NCBI GenBank assembly: GCA_905221605.1
Contig: CAJNDS010000967.1
Location: 1 to 47,574, forward strand
DNA length: 47,574 nt
Source: Symbiodinium natans
Taxonomy: Eukaryota > Sar > Dinophyceae > Suessiales > Symbiodiniaceae
Direction: 5' to 3'
Both the position numbers and the translations under genes were made by a program. How positions within the stretch are numbered: the first letter of the stretch is position 1; every line of letters begins with the position of its first letter. The notes under the pieces were generated by a model. It ran no database searches, was not told the origin of the DNA, and saw only the letters and a list, made by a program, of their open reading frames with translations. This document shows, one piece after another, positions 21,387 to 33,832 of the stretch.

Positions 21387-24300
21387 TCAGGACTTTGGTT
21401 CGGCATCTTGTGTGGTGCTCAGAAGCTTCTCGATTTTTTGGTGGAGTAGGTCCTCATTCATCTCAACACATCGATTTCGTCAGAAAGTTGGGGAGGGTAT
21501 GATTCAAATGATCTTACCTCGGCTACTGGTGCGATACCGTGGGCATCCGATTTACCCGAAGCCGCACTTAAACTGCGGGGCTCGGCTTAGATGCCGGTTG
21601 TTTCCGAGTACCGAAACTGAAGCCTTTGCCCTGAGCCAAACCGTACTGAGCACTGAACCAGTAACCTGCGATGTCAAGTCTCGGAAACGCCCCGTCTCTT
21701 CAGCAAATGTCCCTGCCTCAAATACCACAGAGTTGCAGGCGAGATGTCTGTGATGTAAAGCGTGCTACGCGTATCGAGTTTGTACATATGTACGTATATA
21801 ACAAGTATCAATGTATGTATGTATGTATGTATGTATGTATGTATGTATGTATGTATGTATGTATATACATATATATATATATATATGTGTATGTATATAT
21901 ACATGTGACAATATATATATATATATGCTACCCCCCCTCAGAACCCACCGTAAGCACAGTGTAAGGGGGCGGGGTGTTTCCCCGAAGGCTGCGATCTGGC
22001 GGGCCACCCCTTTAAACCAATGGGTAAGGGCAGGGTGAGGAAGTGGATTTTGCACACTCCCCGCCGGGTCGCGCACAGCAGAAATTCACCAAGCTTGCGT
22101 CCTAATAATCTGAACACCAAGTTAAGCCGTCTGTACGCAAAGTTGTTCCAGTAGCTGACAAACAAGCCCGGGGCTGAAACCTTCAAGAGTTCAAGTAAAC
22201 ATTAAAGAGTTTCCCTATGTTTATTCGTTTAAGGTTTAGATACAGACCCCAAAGGTTTAGGCTTAAACCTATTCCAAAGCCTTACAGTTTCCCTCGCGAC
22301 TAGAGAAATTTCACTTAACCCTATTCGTTGACTGTTTAGGCTGACAGCCTGTTCCAGAACTTTAGATTTTCCCCGCTACCAAACATCCGCTAAAGCCGAG
22401 ACCCTATTCCCACATATTCAACGAATATTGTTTAGTAGTGGCATAGCCTATTTCTTCAAGGTTTAGGCTGGCACCTAGTCCAAAACCTTTTCTCGTGACT
22501 AAAGGCATTTCACTGATGCCCAGACCCTATTCCCTAAAGACATTTTACTAAAGCCCAGACCCTATTCCCATACTTTCAACGAAAATTGTTTAGGAATTTT
22601 CGTGCTTCCTATTCCTGTAAACCCTAGAATTTCTTGAAGATTTAGGCTGAAACCGATAGTCCGTAACCTGAAATTTCCCTCGCCACTGAAGGCATCTCAC
22701 TAAAGCCTTGCCCCTTCTATCAAGCCCAGACCCTTCTTCCCGTACTTTCAACGAATATTGGCGGTCAGGCAGCCTATCTCTTGAAGGTTAGGCTGACTCC
22801 TAGGTCCTAGTCCAGAACCTTCTGTTTCCCCGCGTCACTATAGGCATTTCGCTAAAGCCCAGACCCTCTTCTTTTAGGACATTTATTAATGAAGCCCAGA
22901 CCCATTTACCATACGTTCGACGAATATTGTTTAGGAATAGTCATGCTTCCTATTCCTGTACACCCTAAAATTTATTGAAGATTTAGGCCCTGAAACGTTT
23001 CCCTCGCCACTGAAGGCATTTCGCTAAAGCCCAGACCCTTTTCCCTAAAGAACTTTTTCGAAAGCCCAGACCCTTTTCCCATACTTTCAACGAATATTGG
23101 TAGTCAGGCAGCCTACTTCTTGAAGGTTTAGGCTGAAGCCTAGTCCAAAACCTGATGTTCCCCGCGTCACTGAAGGCATTTCACTAAAGCCCAGACCCCT
23201 TCCCTTAGGACATTTTCATGAAGCCCAAACCCTTTTCCCATATAAAATGTTTAGGGTTTAGGGGTAGGGTTTCGGGTTTAAATTTTGAGGTCCAGGGTTA
23301 TTCGCGGATTCCCAGAAAAGTCTTGGGATGAATTTTGGGTCCCCGTGAGTTTGGGGATCCAGGCAATTAACACGCCCTCAACTCTGGGTTCCCATGGTCT
23401 GGGCACCGTGTTAATCAACACGGGCCCCGTGTTAATTAACACGACCGAAACCAAGAACCAAGATTCCCGGAAAAGTCTTGCGGGGATTCTTGGTTCCCAT
23501 GGGGATGGGACCGTGTTAATTAACACGGGCCCGTGTTAATTAACACGGCCGGAACCAGGAACCAAGAACCAAGATTTCCAGAAAAGTCTTGCGGGGATTC
23601 TTGGTTCCCAAGGGGATGGGACCGTGTTTCCCTTGGGAACCAAGAATCCCCACAAGACTTTTCTGGGAATCTTGGTTATTGGTTCTTGGTTCCGGCCGTG
23701 TTAATTAACACTGGGCCAGTGTTAATTAACACTGTCCCAGGCTCAGAAAACCACATTATGAAGCTTTATGTCTTTGAGGGTGGGTTCTGGGGAGGGGGGG
23801 GGGTACCATATATATACATATATATATATATATCTATATGGTTGTGCGCTGCGCGTTCTGGCCCCCCTCCGCCTCCCCACAGTATCCCTCCCCCCCCCCG
23901 CCTGGTGTAAGGCTTTGGAAGGTTGCGCCCGGACATGTTCAGACTCATGCCGAGGTCTCCCCTAAACCCGGTTTAGGGTCTAGGGTTTCGGGTTTAGGGT
24001 TTAGGGTTCTAAACCTTAAAGTGGGGGGTGGACCCACAGCCACACCACGGGCTGGGGGGCCGGGGTGGGTGACGGGGTCTGCGGAGCTCGTGACCATGCA
24101 TCGTTTCTTGATTCACAACATTCTTACTTGCAGCTTGGTTTCTGCTGTATTTAGGGTTTAGGGTTTTTTGCCGCTTGCCAAGCAGACCAACCGCACTGCA
24201 GGGCATGGGCTTGGGTTTTTAGGGTTCGCCTGTTTGCAACTCCTAGGAGCCACGGGCATCTATGCGGAACAAGGGACGTGGCTCGACCCAAAAGGATTCC

Positions 24301-25666
24301 CAAGGACTGATTAGGAGTATGGAATCCCAGGCTACCTCTGGCCAGGTGGAATGTAAAGCTGTGGACCCTTTTTGCTACCTTGGTACCATATACAACAAGG
24401 AGTGTGCCAGCACGGAAGCCCCGAATGAGGTCCACACCCCAACACGGAACACCTAAAGCCCTAAATCCCAAAGACTCCACCGCAATCAATCGCTCCAAAC
24501 CCCAGAGCCAAGAAGTGCTTGCTAACCCTAAACCCTAAACCCTAAACCCTAAACCCTAAACCCTAAACCCTAAAAGCCCTAAACCCTAAACAGCCCTAAA
24601 CCCCTAAGAGCCAAGGAGTCCTTGGGCCCCGCTGGATCGAGCGAAAAAATATTCCTCACGATGTCGCATCAGTGAGGTGCGCGGGCGATGCTGCGACTTC
24701 CCTCAGGGCTTGTGGTCCCCCTAAAACCTTCTGTAGTCCCCAAGAACCCCTATAAAAACCTTATACAGTCCCTAAATATCCCTTAAATGACCCTATATGG
24801 ACCTTATGTAGTCCCCAAGAACCCCTATAAAAAACCTCATAAAGTCGCTACAAACCCTTAAATTACCCAGTCCCTAAGAACCCCTGTAAGAACCTTATTA
24901 CAGTCCCCTAATGACCCTTAAACCACCCTATATGGACCTTATATAGTCCCTTATAACCCCTAAATAACCTCACGGCTGGTGGTCCCCCAGAGGCAAGGGA
25001 GTTGCAGGGTTTTGGGGGTTTAGGGTTTAGGGTTTAGGGTTTTAGGGTTTTAGGGTTTTGGGGTTTAGAGGCTTAGGGTTCTGAATGTGGTATTTCCTCT
25101 GCATTTGGGGGTAGAGCATCCAAGGACCCAAGCCCTGAGACTGTGCAAGGGACTTTCAACGTGTCACACACACGTCTACTGCATGTAGAAGTTCCTGAAG
25201 GGTCCCGATGGCCTGCATGAGGAGCCCACTAGCACGAATAGCAGTCCTTGATGTTACAGGCGGTTGAGGATGATCAAGGCTAGAGAGGTCTATTGCTAGT
25301 GGACAGCCTCAACAGATAGAATCTGACAAGTGGCAGGGCAAAACTCGGAAGCCCTTCAGACGTACAATTGTGCAAGGTGATCGACAAATCCCACTGTATC
25401 CGTCCAGTGCCGTTACACAGTACCAGCGGAGACAAATCTAAGGCCGCCCGTGATGTTCCATCCACGAGCACTCAAATGGGCGTATAGAAAGACTGGAGCT
25501 TCCTGCCCGCCACCTGCCCCCTTTACTGGTGGAGGTTTGGGGGGCCCCCGCTCAGTTGCTGAGGGGGGCCTGTCTTTAACATGCCGTGTGGATGTTGTGT
25601 GCATGTCGCTGTGAATGGCAGGTGTCCACACACACATCTCTATATATGCATATATATATATATATA

Positions 25667-25748
<82 letters not shown>

Positions 25749-27375
25749 TGTGTATGTGGGTGTATCCATACGCGTATCTGTATACACGTATAAGTTCAAG
25801 TGCACATGTATACATGGGTCTGGACAACTTTGCTCTCTGTGGCCAGTGTCAACCAACAACTATCCAAAGCCCTTACTTTCATGCTAGGTTAAGCTCCGAA
25901 GGCCTCGGCTCTTCATAGCACCCCCCCCCCCCCCCCCCCCGATCTGATACTCAGGGCCGCAACAGCAAGAGTTGTTTCGGCATCCTTGTCAAGCTATACA
26001 TCCTGCCGCACAGGCGGCTTCCATACCACTCCGCACTCCCCCTTGTATGAAAAAAGACTAACCCCTCAACAACTGCAAACCCTAAACCCTAAACCCTAAA
26101 CCTTTTTTGCCACTGGTCTGAGGTCCAGCCAGACCTAAACCCTAAACCCTAAACCCTAAACCCTTCCGAAACCCTCAACCCTAAACCCTCAACCCTAGGC
26201 GATTGAATATCATTGGGGTGTAAGGTCTTCAGGTGTGCCAGAGTCACATCTGGGAGCAAAGGCAGGCAGGCTGCGCCTTCCATGAGCCGGATTGTAAGTT
26301 TCAAAGGTGGTGGAGAAGGAGAGGCTTAACAGGGGGGCGTGGGTGGGTTAGGGTTTAGGTTTAGGGTTTAGGGTTTAGGGCTTAGGGTTGAGGGTTGAGG
26401 GCTTGGGGTTTGGGGTTTAGGATTAGGGATAAGGGTTTAGGGGGCTTACCATTAGTAGGTACCCAGACGTTATCAGCGTACTGCAGATGGGGTCTCTGCG
26501 CTGAATTGTCTTCAGGCTGTTGGGTCGAAGGCTCCGAGATAGAACTCGGGTCGCTTTGGCAAGTTCGAAATCGGATCCTCTTGGGTCCCTTCGGACTTGT
26601 GAGATATGCTTTTCACTTTACCGAGGCTTGGGGGGTCTAACTTTCTGCATGCCGGCCAGTTGAGTTGTGAGTTTTCTGCTCCTTATCACTCATGTGCCTC
26701 TACAGCGTCGTTCGGCCCAAACACCCGCGAGTGCTCTTGAATCCAAGGCCTCCCGTCCCAGGTGCCAAGGCAACTTAGGCCTTGAAGATAAAGGAGCGAA
26801 ACGCAAGGATTTCCTGCAACCTTGTATGTTTGGGTGGGGAGTACATACTTTGGCATGCCTTCCGCAGAACATTCCCTCGAAGCCCCGCAGGAGCCTAAGC
26901 AACCCTTCCTTCATTCGCAGGCCTGAGACTACAAGGCCTCCAAACCCAAACGCGTCTCAAAACCCCCACACCCCCCCACCCTCCCCCCAAACACTCCCCA
27001 CTTCCCGGTGGCCTCAGACTCCAAAGCCTCCAGGCTCGCGAGCATGGAGGCGGCCCCCGGCCGCTTGGCGGCATCGGCTGCCCAAGCGGCAGCCAGGAGG
27101 CCCCGGAGCTTCCGTGGGCACTCCGCGAGCCTCAGGGAGCGAGGGATTCTTCGCGCAGGGCTTCTTTCCGGGTTTTGGACATGTGGGTTTAGGGTTTAGG
27201 GTTTAGGGAGAAAAGGGTGGGGGGGGGGGGATTGGAATACACCGGCTTGCAGCCGAAGAGGCAGTGGCCGCGGCTCTTCCCCCTTGGCAGGGAGTCCCGT
27301 TCTCGGATGTTTAGACTGAAATTGCCGATGTACGTTTGCACATATATATATATATGTGTCTATCTACCTTTTTAG

Positions 27376-27408
<33 letters not shown>

Positions 27409-30400
27409 TATTTTTTTGTTTCTGTACTAATCTTTCCTGCGGACCTGAACCCTCCCTCCTGACATCCAACCAAGCCCCCTACCCGCAAGACAAGCCAGGA
27501 AACAACACTTGGAGCAAAGGCCCTAAAGCGCGGAATCCAAAACTGCAGCATCAGCTCTACACCCAAAGTACGCAAGATCCAAAGAACCCGACGAAGGCCA
27601 AATGAAAGCCGTCCATCTGTCATCTGCCCCTGCCTCGACAAACAAGTCCAGAACAAATTCCTGAGAGCCATTACAGGTGCCAGAGTGGTGCCGCAAGAAT
27701 ATCCGTGGCTGAGCGTCCTACGAATCCACACCCTCCGCTCACGCTGGTTTGGGCAGAGGCCTTTGAATGCTGAACCCCAAACAGACAGTTCCACAAATAC
27801 CAAAGACGAACATACGTCGTTATAATAAACATAAACCCAAAATAATCAGGATGGGAACTCATTAGGGTGTAGCCTCCAAGTGTCGGCTTCTTCCGTGCTT
27901 GCAAAGTTGTTTTGTTTGGGGTTAAGGTTTAGGGCACCTGCCTCGAAGGGTTGTTGATAGGCAGGGCTTAAGCACATCCTAATCCCAGACCCTCCCAACG
28001 CTTCAGGAACTGATGAGAACCGGATGTCGGCGGGCAAAGTTACACGAACAACCCTAAAGTTTATTTAGTGTGCGGGGTTTCCCAAGACTACTCCTTGCTA
28101 AGCGTGCCGACAAAATGCAGGATCTGTGCCCATGTGGTGGAAGGGCTGGCGACCGGAGCTCATGAAGTAGAGGATCAGGGCAAAGGCATAGATATCAACT
28201 TTCCTGGAGTCCGGCTTTTTGGGGTTTCACTCATTTTGGGTTGTAGGGTGGTTCTCGGGTGGTTGTAGGGCAGCGGCAGTGATGGCAGCCTTTCTGGGCT
28301 TGGGTGCTGCGTGCTTGAACGACGTGAGGGCTTTGGTTGGGGAGGGAGGGGGCGGGGGGGTGGAGTATCTACAAAAAGCACGCAAAAAAAAAAGAACAGC
28401 ATATAATTAAGAGGCAGCAAAGCTGCTCGTTGTAGTAGTGATCCCGCGCGACCTCAGCAGCCGAAACGGCTGACTCTGTCATGCCTGCAAACCATCCCTA
28501 AACTTTCTTAGAAGCACAGCTTCATAAAGCAACACAGGTGGACGTTTCGAAGATGCTCTTTGGGGTTTTTGGCTTCGTTTGCCACCTTGGTGTATATAGC
28601 TGCTAGAGTCTGCTATGCCAGAGTTATAACTAACGCACGCGTTGGGGCATCTGTACGTTGCCGAGCCATGGCGATGTGCAAGGCCGGAGAACCTCCAAAC
28701 CCCTTCAGGGTTTTGCCACCTAAGCAGATCCGATTAATGTTTAGGGTTTGGGGACGCGCCTCAAGACCCTAAACGGCCTAAACGCAAAACCACCTGATGA
28801 AGCGGGGGTGGCGTACACGACTCTGAGCTCGCGCCTGCTGGGAGCCACCCTAAACCACACAACCTGAATCCCAAGCCCCACCTTTTAAAGAGACATCTGA
28901 AGACGGAAGCCCAAATTTCAACTGCAGCTAGCTGCCTCGGGCGCCATGTACCGAAATGTCCCGACACCACCGGTCATGGCATATCTCCCATGATCTCCTT
29001 CCATGATCCCATTTTTTGGGTAGGGTCTTGGGCTAGCACTGGTGCACCTGGGTGTAGGGTTCAGGGTTTTGTCATCTCGGGGGCTCCACCTTCTACACCC
29101 AAAACCTTAAACCCTAAACCCGTTTAGGGTCTTAGGGCTTTAGGGGTGAGGGAATGGCAACAGCGAAGGGTTTCATTTTTGGGGGAAGAGTCGCTGCTGA
29201 CAAGAACAAGTTCAAATTTTCAAAGCGGTGACCTAGGCACGTTCTTCGTTTGCCTCGGGCGGGGTCAAGGACAAAGGGGCCTAAATCCTAAACCTAAACC
29301 CTGTAATTTAATCAGACAGAACCATAGCCGTCAAGGATGTGTGCAGATCATGAAGAAGTCAGCCGAAGTCGTGGCATGCGGGAGGCCTGCTCAAAGTGTT
29401 GACAGGGAGTCGATAGTTAACATCTTAAACCGGGTGACGACCATCATGTGCAAGACTACGCTCTGAGTTCAAGCGTGCCGCAGCAATGAGACAACTGAGC
29501 ACCTGCGACCAGTGCATACGGAGCCGGACACGTGCCCAATAACTGAAGTCTTGCCCCTATACCACAACAACACCTCTTTCACTGGCCCCATGGAGGGGAT
29601 ACTAGACCCTGATGACCTCCTGCAAAGCGCTCCGATCGTAATTGCAGGCCTTTGCCCGCAGCAAGCACGCGGCTGATGCCAAGATCGGCAATCTGCACCG
29701 CGGACCAGGGGGTGTAGAGGGCTTCGCACGAAGACATGTCCAAAAAAAGTGGGGGAAAACAGGCAGCAACCCTCTTCCTCCAAAAACGAACAGCTGCTCT
29801 CCCAAAAGCCCTACGAGTAACCGGTGCAGATCGGGACCTTCAGGTCCAGATGCTTGGTCAAGAGAAGGTTCAGGGGCTTGAGATCACCTCAGCAGCCATG
29901 CTCTTGTACAGACCCGTCTGCAACACGGTGTCGCCCTTAACCCTAAACCCTGAACCCCGTGTGTATGGTTGGGATCCGAGGACCTCCATGGCTCAATTCG
30001 TTCAAGATCCTTCCATCTCAGCCCCAACACCTTTGAAAGCATTGATTAGGAGTATTTGCAACATCCGAAGACCAGAGATCAAGTCACGATGTATAAGAGG
30101 AACTTCTCGGGTGTGCAAGAAAAGCAGTCCCCGGGCGATGGCGGTCGCCCACTGGAGAACCTGTCACTTGAAGTCTTGAAGGCTTCACTTCACGCACCTC
30201 TGTGAGCCACGCGCCCCTATGATGAGGCAACATGCGCATGCATGCACATCCTACGATTTGCCATTGCTGCAAAAGAATGGCTGCAAGCATGGGATCCACA
30301 ACTGGGGCGAGTGCTCAACACAGCGAGAACCCAAAGGGTTGCAAGGCGACGGGGCGCTCCCGCATGTGGTGAGTCGGCCTGCTTCAAGTGAGGATGCCAA

Positions 30401-33380
30401 ACGGAAGCCTGGTGCTTTGCGCGCTTCGCGACGTAGAAAGCCTCAAGGTCACCTCAGCGACGGGGATGTTTTTTTTTTTGGTGATTTTATGGGGTTTAGG
30501 AATTCGTCTACCCCCTTACTCTGCTAACCCCCCCCCCCCCCCAAAAAAAAAAAGGTTTGTCACGACCTCGGGGGGTGTGTCCCGAGGATTCCAGGGTTCC
30601 ATGCGACTCCTCTGAAAGGCAGTCGATGCATGGACGCATGGGGTAGGGATTGTAGGGAGGGAGGGGCCCTCCTAAAAAGTTATGGTACACCCTAAACCTC
30701 AAAAGACCTCAACCCTAAACCTCTAAACCCTTTTTGTAAAGAATACACTAAATCATGGTACATGGAGTTACCCAATCTGACACCCTTTGACATGCAACCT
30801 TCATAACTCAAAACCCACCCCCTGTTTCAGCGCCTTTTCCCCTTCCTGCTGTGCAAGTGGAACAAGCAACAGCCCCCCATGGTCTTTAAAACAACGTGCT
30901 GCAGACGATCCTAGACGCATGAGCTGCTGATGCCCCTACGACTACGAGCCGACCTGATTGCCAGCTGGAAGGAGGAAACGCTGATCCCGACGCTTTCTGA
31001 ACTACCTGCGCACACAACAAAAACCCTAAACCCTAAACCCTAAACCGACCTGCAAACACCCCAAGAAGCCAATAAGCAACAGCAGGAGCAAGACACACAA
31101 ACAACACCACTCACCCTCCGAGATGTGAGAAGCCTGAAAGCACTGAGCATTCCAAATCGAGACAAGTCACCACCTGGCATGTACTCCGTGATGCAAGCGA
31201 TCGTGTGCGTGGTGTCGAGACAGGCACCCAAGAACCTAAATTATTGCACTACTTGGGTGTTTAGAGTCAAGCCCAGCAAGGCTGCATACTGCAAGGGCCT
31301 GGGGCTTCTCCAGGCTTTGGAGGGAATCTGTTGGAATGTCACAAGGCCGAGAAACAAGACGAGATCTGGATGGCGTATGGAGGAAAGCACGTCAATCTCA
31401 TGGAGAAGCTCCTGTACAGGTGGCTGTCAAGTCATCGACAGTGAAGCCAAAGGACGGTTGATTTACCCTGCTTACTTATTGCACCTTCTTTGCCAGCAGT
31501 CGCAAGGATCAGGCAACACGTTGCCCTGGCAACAACAAAGCCGCATTCTGCCTGGTTGCGTTGACTGGCTCCTGGCCTGGAATCGCTGGTTGCGCCCATG
31601 AGCATGAGCATTCTTCTCTTAAGGTTGTGCTGATTTGAGAGCAAAACCTGCGACAAATGCGTTCCTAATACCTCCAGTCAAGCTGGAGGCATGGTCTGGG
31701 CGCGGCCCGCCACAGTCAAGACACAAGGGTTGCTTGCGTGTGTAGAAAACGGCAGGGCCGGCCCTAAACCCTCATAAGACCTACATGCTAAGACGCACCA
31801 CCACCACGACCCTGGAGTGTTCTAGCAGTGATGTCGCGGTAACACCTCCAGATGTGCAAATGTTATCGTGTCCTGCCTGCGTATGTAAGCGTGTCCTAAA
31901 CTTTACATGCCAAGCTGCTCGCAGATCCCAACAATGTTAGATGTCATCCTAAACACCAAAACTGCTACAACTTCGGTCTGAAACTTCGAACACGACAGCT
32001 CCGTGGGATCAGGGTCCCCTCCATCTGGCTGTCCGATCGCGACGCATGTCCCGGTGAACGCTATAGCCCCCGAACTCAACGCTTGCAGCCACACTTTTCG
32101 CAACAACCTAATGTCGCCTCTTCCTGACATCGCAATCCTTCGAGCCTTATAGAGGACCTGATCATGTGGCACAAGTATGCGACCACTGCTGCACATGCTC
32201 CCTCCGCGGTTTTCTGTGAACGGGGCTCCGGCTGCCCTCGACTGCCGCATGACGAACACACAGGTTTTGGGAGTTTCGGGGTCAATGGTGTGGATCTAGG
32301 TGATCTAGGTTAGGGGGGGTTTAGGGTTTAGGGTTCAGGGTTTAGGGCTTGGCTTACAGGGCTGAAGTTTGCTTGTTTAACGAAATATGGTCTCCTCCGC
32401 AACTGATGCCGGTGAAGCCTCCATGCTATCCTCGCTTGGCTTGCCGTCGGCTGCAAGCCTGGGCTCCTAATGTGTTAGGGGCGCCTGAATGATTAGAACC
32501 GGGTTTTGGGTTTAGGGTTTAGGGTTTAGGGGGTTTTGGGGGGGTCGTTTATGAGTTGTTTTGGTAAAGGGAACATGAGGGAATGGTACTAGGAATTATT
32601 CCGACCCCTCTATTACACTCGGCTTCTCTGTTCTTGCCGCATTTCGGGGGTTTCGGGTTCAGGGGGGGTGCCGCTTTAAGGTTTTTCTGAAGCGAACCAG
32701 GAAGCAAGGACTTCACCACAACATTGGCGCCTTTCCATCTTCCCAAGTGCATGGTGCTCTTCAGGGTCCGGCACAGCTCCTTCTCGATTTGGATGTCGCT
32801 GTACCTATACTTTGCTTAGAACCTCAATATAAATATCTTTAATATCCTCTTGGCTTTATATGAACAACAAGCAAAAAATAATTCCCAAGGGGGATATAGG
32901 TACTGGACGCGCCAGGAGCTCGCATGCGCCTTTCGGCAGAGGTGTCGGCACCAGTCCATCGACGACGCCTGTGTGCTTAAGGAGTCGGCGGTCGGCGACC
33001 TTGGAACTGGGTTGCTCTCTAACCCCCAATAAACAAAATCTAGCTTTTTAGCTCCCTTATGGTACGAAATTAGAGGAACCCTAAACTTCTAAAGTGATAA
33101 AGTGGTAGTAAAGTCCCAGCTAGGGAAGGTTCAGATCGGGAAGGCGTTGCAAGAGTCTGCAACACCCGCCTTCGTTGTGCATCCTTCTATACTCTCTTCC
33201 TCCTCCACTGAACCACCCCCCCACCATAAAAAGTGATATGATAGAGAGGGGTCGGGTTTGATCATATCAGGGGGAGGGGATTGCAATAAACCCTGACCAT
33301 CACTCCAAGCTACACGGACTGGCCCTCGGGCGCTGCTCCGGGCAGCACTGCCATGTCGCGGAGCACGTTACCAGCTCGCG
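21387..33380 (-). CDS. TKL-like protein kinase, copy B
   Basis: All kinase subdomains can be joined in phase: 32904-33008, 32698-32804 ([18 protein letters not shown]-binding Lys), 32389-32468, 31346-31411 ([20 protein letters not shown], helix C Glu), 31171-31235 ([11 protein letters not shown], hinge), 30379-30452 ([14 protein letters not shown]), 30088-30160 ([16 protein letters not shown]), 29838-29887 ([19 protein letters not shown] is split by the intron), 29650-29692 ([17 protein letters not shown] for DFG), 28936-28997 ([12 protein letters not shown]), 28427-28452 (VARDHYYNE), ~28130-28203 ([18 protein letters not shown]), ~27243-27295 (GEEPRPLPL), ~27003-27130 ([15 protein letters not shown]). 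C-terminal exons follow near 26.6, 25.3, 24.2 and 22.1 kb and end at 21387-21461 ([15 protein letters not shown]...). The domain looks active. The substrate is unknown. An upstream exon at about 33316-33375 ([15 protein letters not shown]) matches copy A. Confidence 0.82.
21811..21930. repeat. ATGT tetranucleotide and TA microsatellites
   Basis: About eleven GTAT/ATGT units (about 21815-21860) run into (TA)n blocks up to about 21926. Located in a kinase B C-terminal intron. Confidence 0.9.
22070..22185 (-). CDS. Likely C-terminal exon of kinase B
   Basis: After an acceptor (GTTTCAG) the minus strand encodes a natural, basic and hydrophobic segment ([20 protein letters not shown] then [15 protein letters not shown]). 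No equivalent was found in the kinase A C-terminal region, so it is either specific to copy B or not part of this gene. Confidence 0.4.
22204..23250. repeat. ~170-bp tandem repeat with alternating subtypes
   Basis: A key motif (ACGAATATTG or close) recurs at 22421, 22579, 22751, 22920 and 23090, spaced 158-172 bp. Units share 'AAAGCCCAGACCC', 'TTTCAACGAATATTG' and a 'TTTAGGCTGA' box. Subtypes alternate: the units after 22579 and 22920 contain a CTTCCTATTCCTGTA box, and those after 22751 and 23090 a CAGGCAGCCTA box. This gives a higher-order unit of about 340 bp. It lies in a kinase B intron and has no counterpart in kinase A. Confidence 0.85.
23395..23740. repeat. Cluster of GTGTTAATTAACAC palindromic boxes
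   Basis: Six or more copies of the dyad CGTGTTAATTAACACG (or TTAATCAA, or AGTG/CACT variants) occur in back-to-back pairs about 19-20 bp apart: near 23410 and 23430, 23512 and 23531, and 23697 and 23717. Between pairs lies a repeated segment, AACCAAGATTCCCGGAAAAG. Confidence 0.85.
23533..23711. repeat. Large palindrome, 81-bp arms with 17-bp loop
   Basis: Arm 23533-23613 and arm 23631-23711 are inverted copies with about five mismatches. Each outer end carries GTGTTAATTAACAC. The sequence could fold as a long hairpin. It lies inside a kinase B intron next to the ~170-bp tandem array. Confidence 0.85.
24523..24605. repeat. Interstitial telomeric repeat (CCCTAAA)n
   Basis: About ten CCCTAAA units with small interruptions, in a kinase B intron. 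Confidence 0.9.
24715..24970. repeat. Degenerate tandem repeat rich in CCCCTATAAAAACC
   Basis: Boxes such as AGTCCCCAAGAACCCCTATA and CCCTATATGGACCTTAT recur two to four times over 250 bp with irregular spacing, in a kinase B intron. Confidence 0.75.
25654..25745. repeat. Long TA microsatellite
   Basis: More than 40 TA dinucleotides with occasional GCATA interruptions. It lies between the 25.3-kb and 26.6-kb C-terminal exons of kinase B. The ORFs across it on both strands are low-complexity artefacts. Confidence 0.95.
25921..25940. repeat. Poly-C homopolymer (20 C)
   Basis: Uninterrupted C run about 180 bp from the TA microsatellite, in a kinase B intron. Confidence 0.95.
32805..32903 (-). 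mobile_element. Introner-like 99-bp intron unique to kinase B
   Basis: Kinase A reads continuously through this site (CAGTACAAGGACATC on the coding strand). Kinase B has an AT-rich insert instead. The insert core is 32805-32899, flanked by GTAC at 32801-32804 and 32900-32903 (target-site duplication). Its ends are CTATAC and ATATAG, short imperfect terminal inverted repeats. Splicing CCA | GTACCT ... TATAG | GTACAG removes the insert plus one GTAC and restores the frame [15 protein letters not shown]. The donor GT comes from the duplicated target and the acceptor AG from the element end. Confidence 0.75.
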
Positions 33381-33832
33381 AAAGGGCGCCATCTAAAACT
33401 TCGCATTTGTGAGCCTAAAAGAAGCCCACGTCGTGAACTCACCCTGACACTGAGTGATCCAGGACAAGCTTGCACAAGATCTGTACTGATGGGCAAGGCA
33501 AGGTTTCGCAAAGACAAAGCAGAACGCATACTGTCACGGCGCCAAAAACTCAAGTAACTTAGTAGCGCATGCTACCCTCATGGCATCATGAACAAGCCCC
33601 CGGTATCGACAACAGGAAGTCTCAAGAAGCCCGTTAGTCGGGTAGAAGGGTTCTAGAACTACGCCTAGACTGCTAGAGGCTCAACAACCGGCCATTGCCT
33701 CATGTTCAGAACATTCTAAGCGAGAGCCCTCGTGGGATGGGGCTACAACAGGCTACGCAACACCTTGAAACATGACCGACTTAATGAAACGCTGGGCTGG
33801 AACTACACCTCGGAACGCGCTGACGCCACGCC

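Noticed and set aside
21811-21964. ORFs coding for Tyr/Ile/Val/Met/Cys-only peptides across TA and ATGT microsatellites (also at 25580-25890, 27336-27420, 34400-34600)
   Set aside because: Low-complexity translation of microsatellites, open on both strands, with no splice or composition support.
22204-25000. CRISPR-like array
   Set aside because: Repeats are ~170 bp or irregular, not short repeats with unique equal spacers, and the context is a eukaryotic intron.
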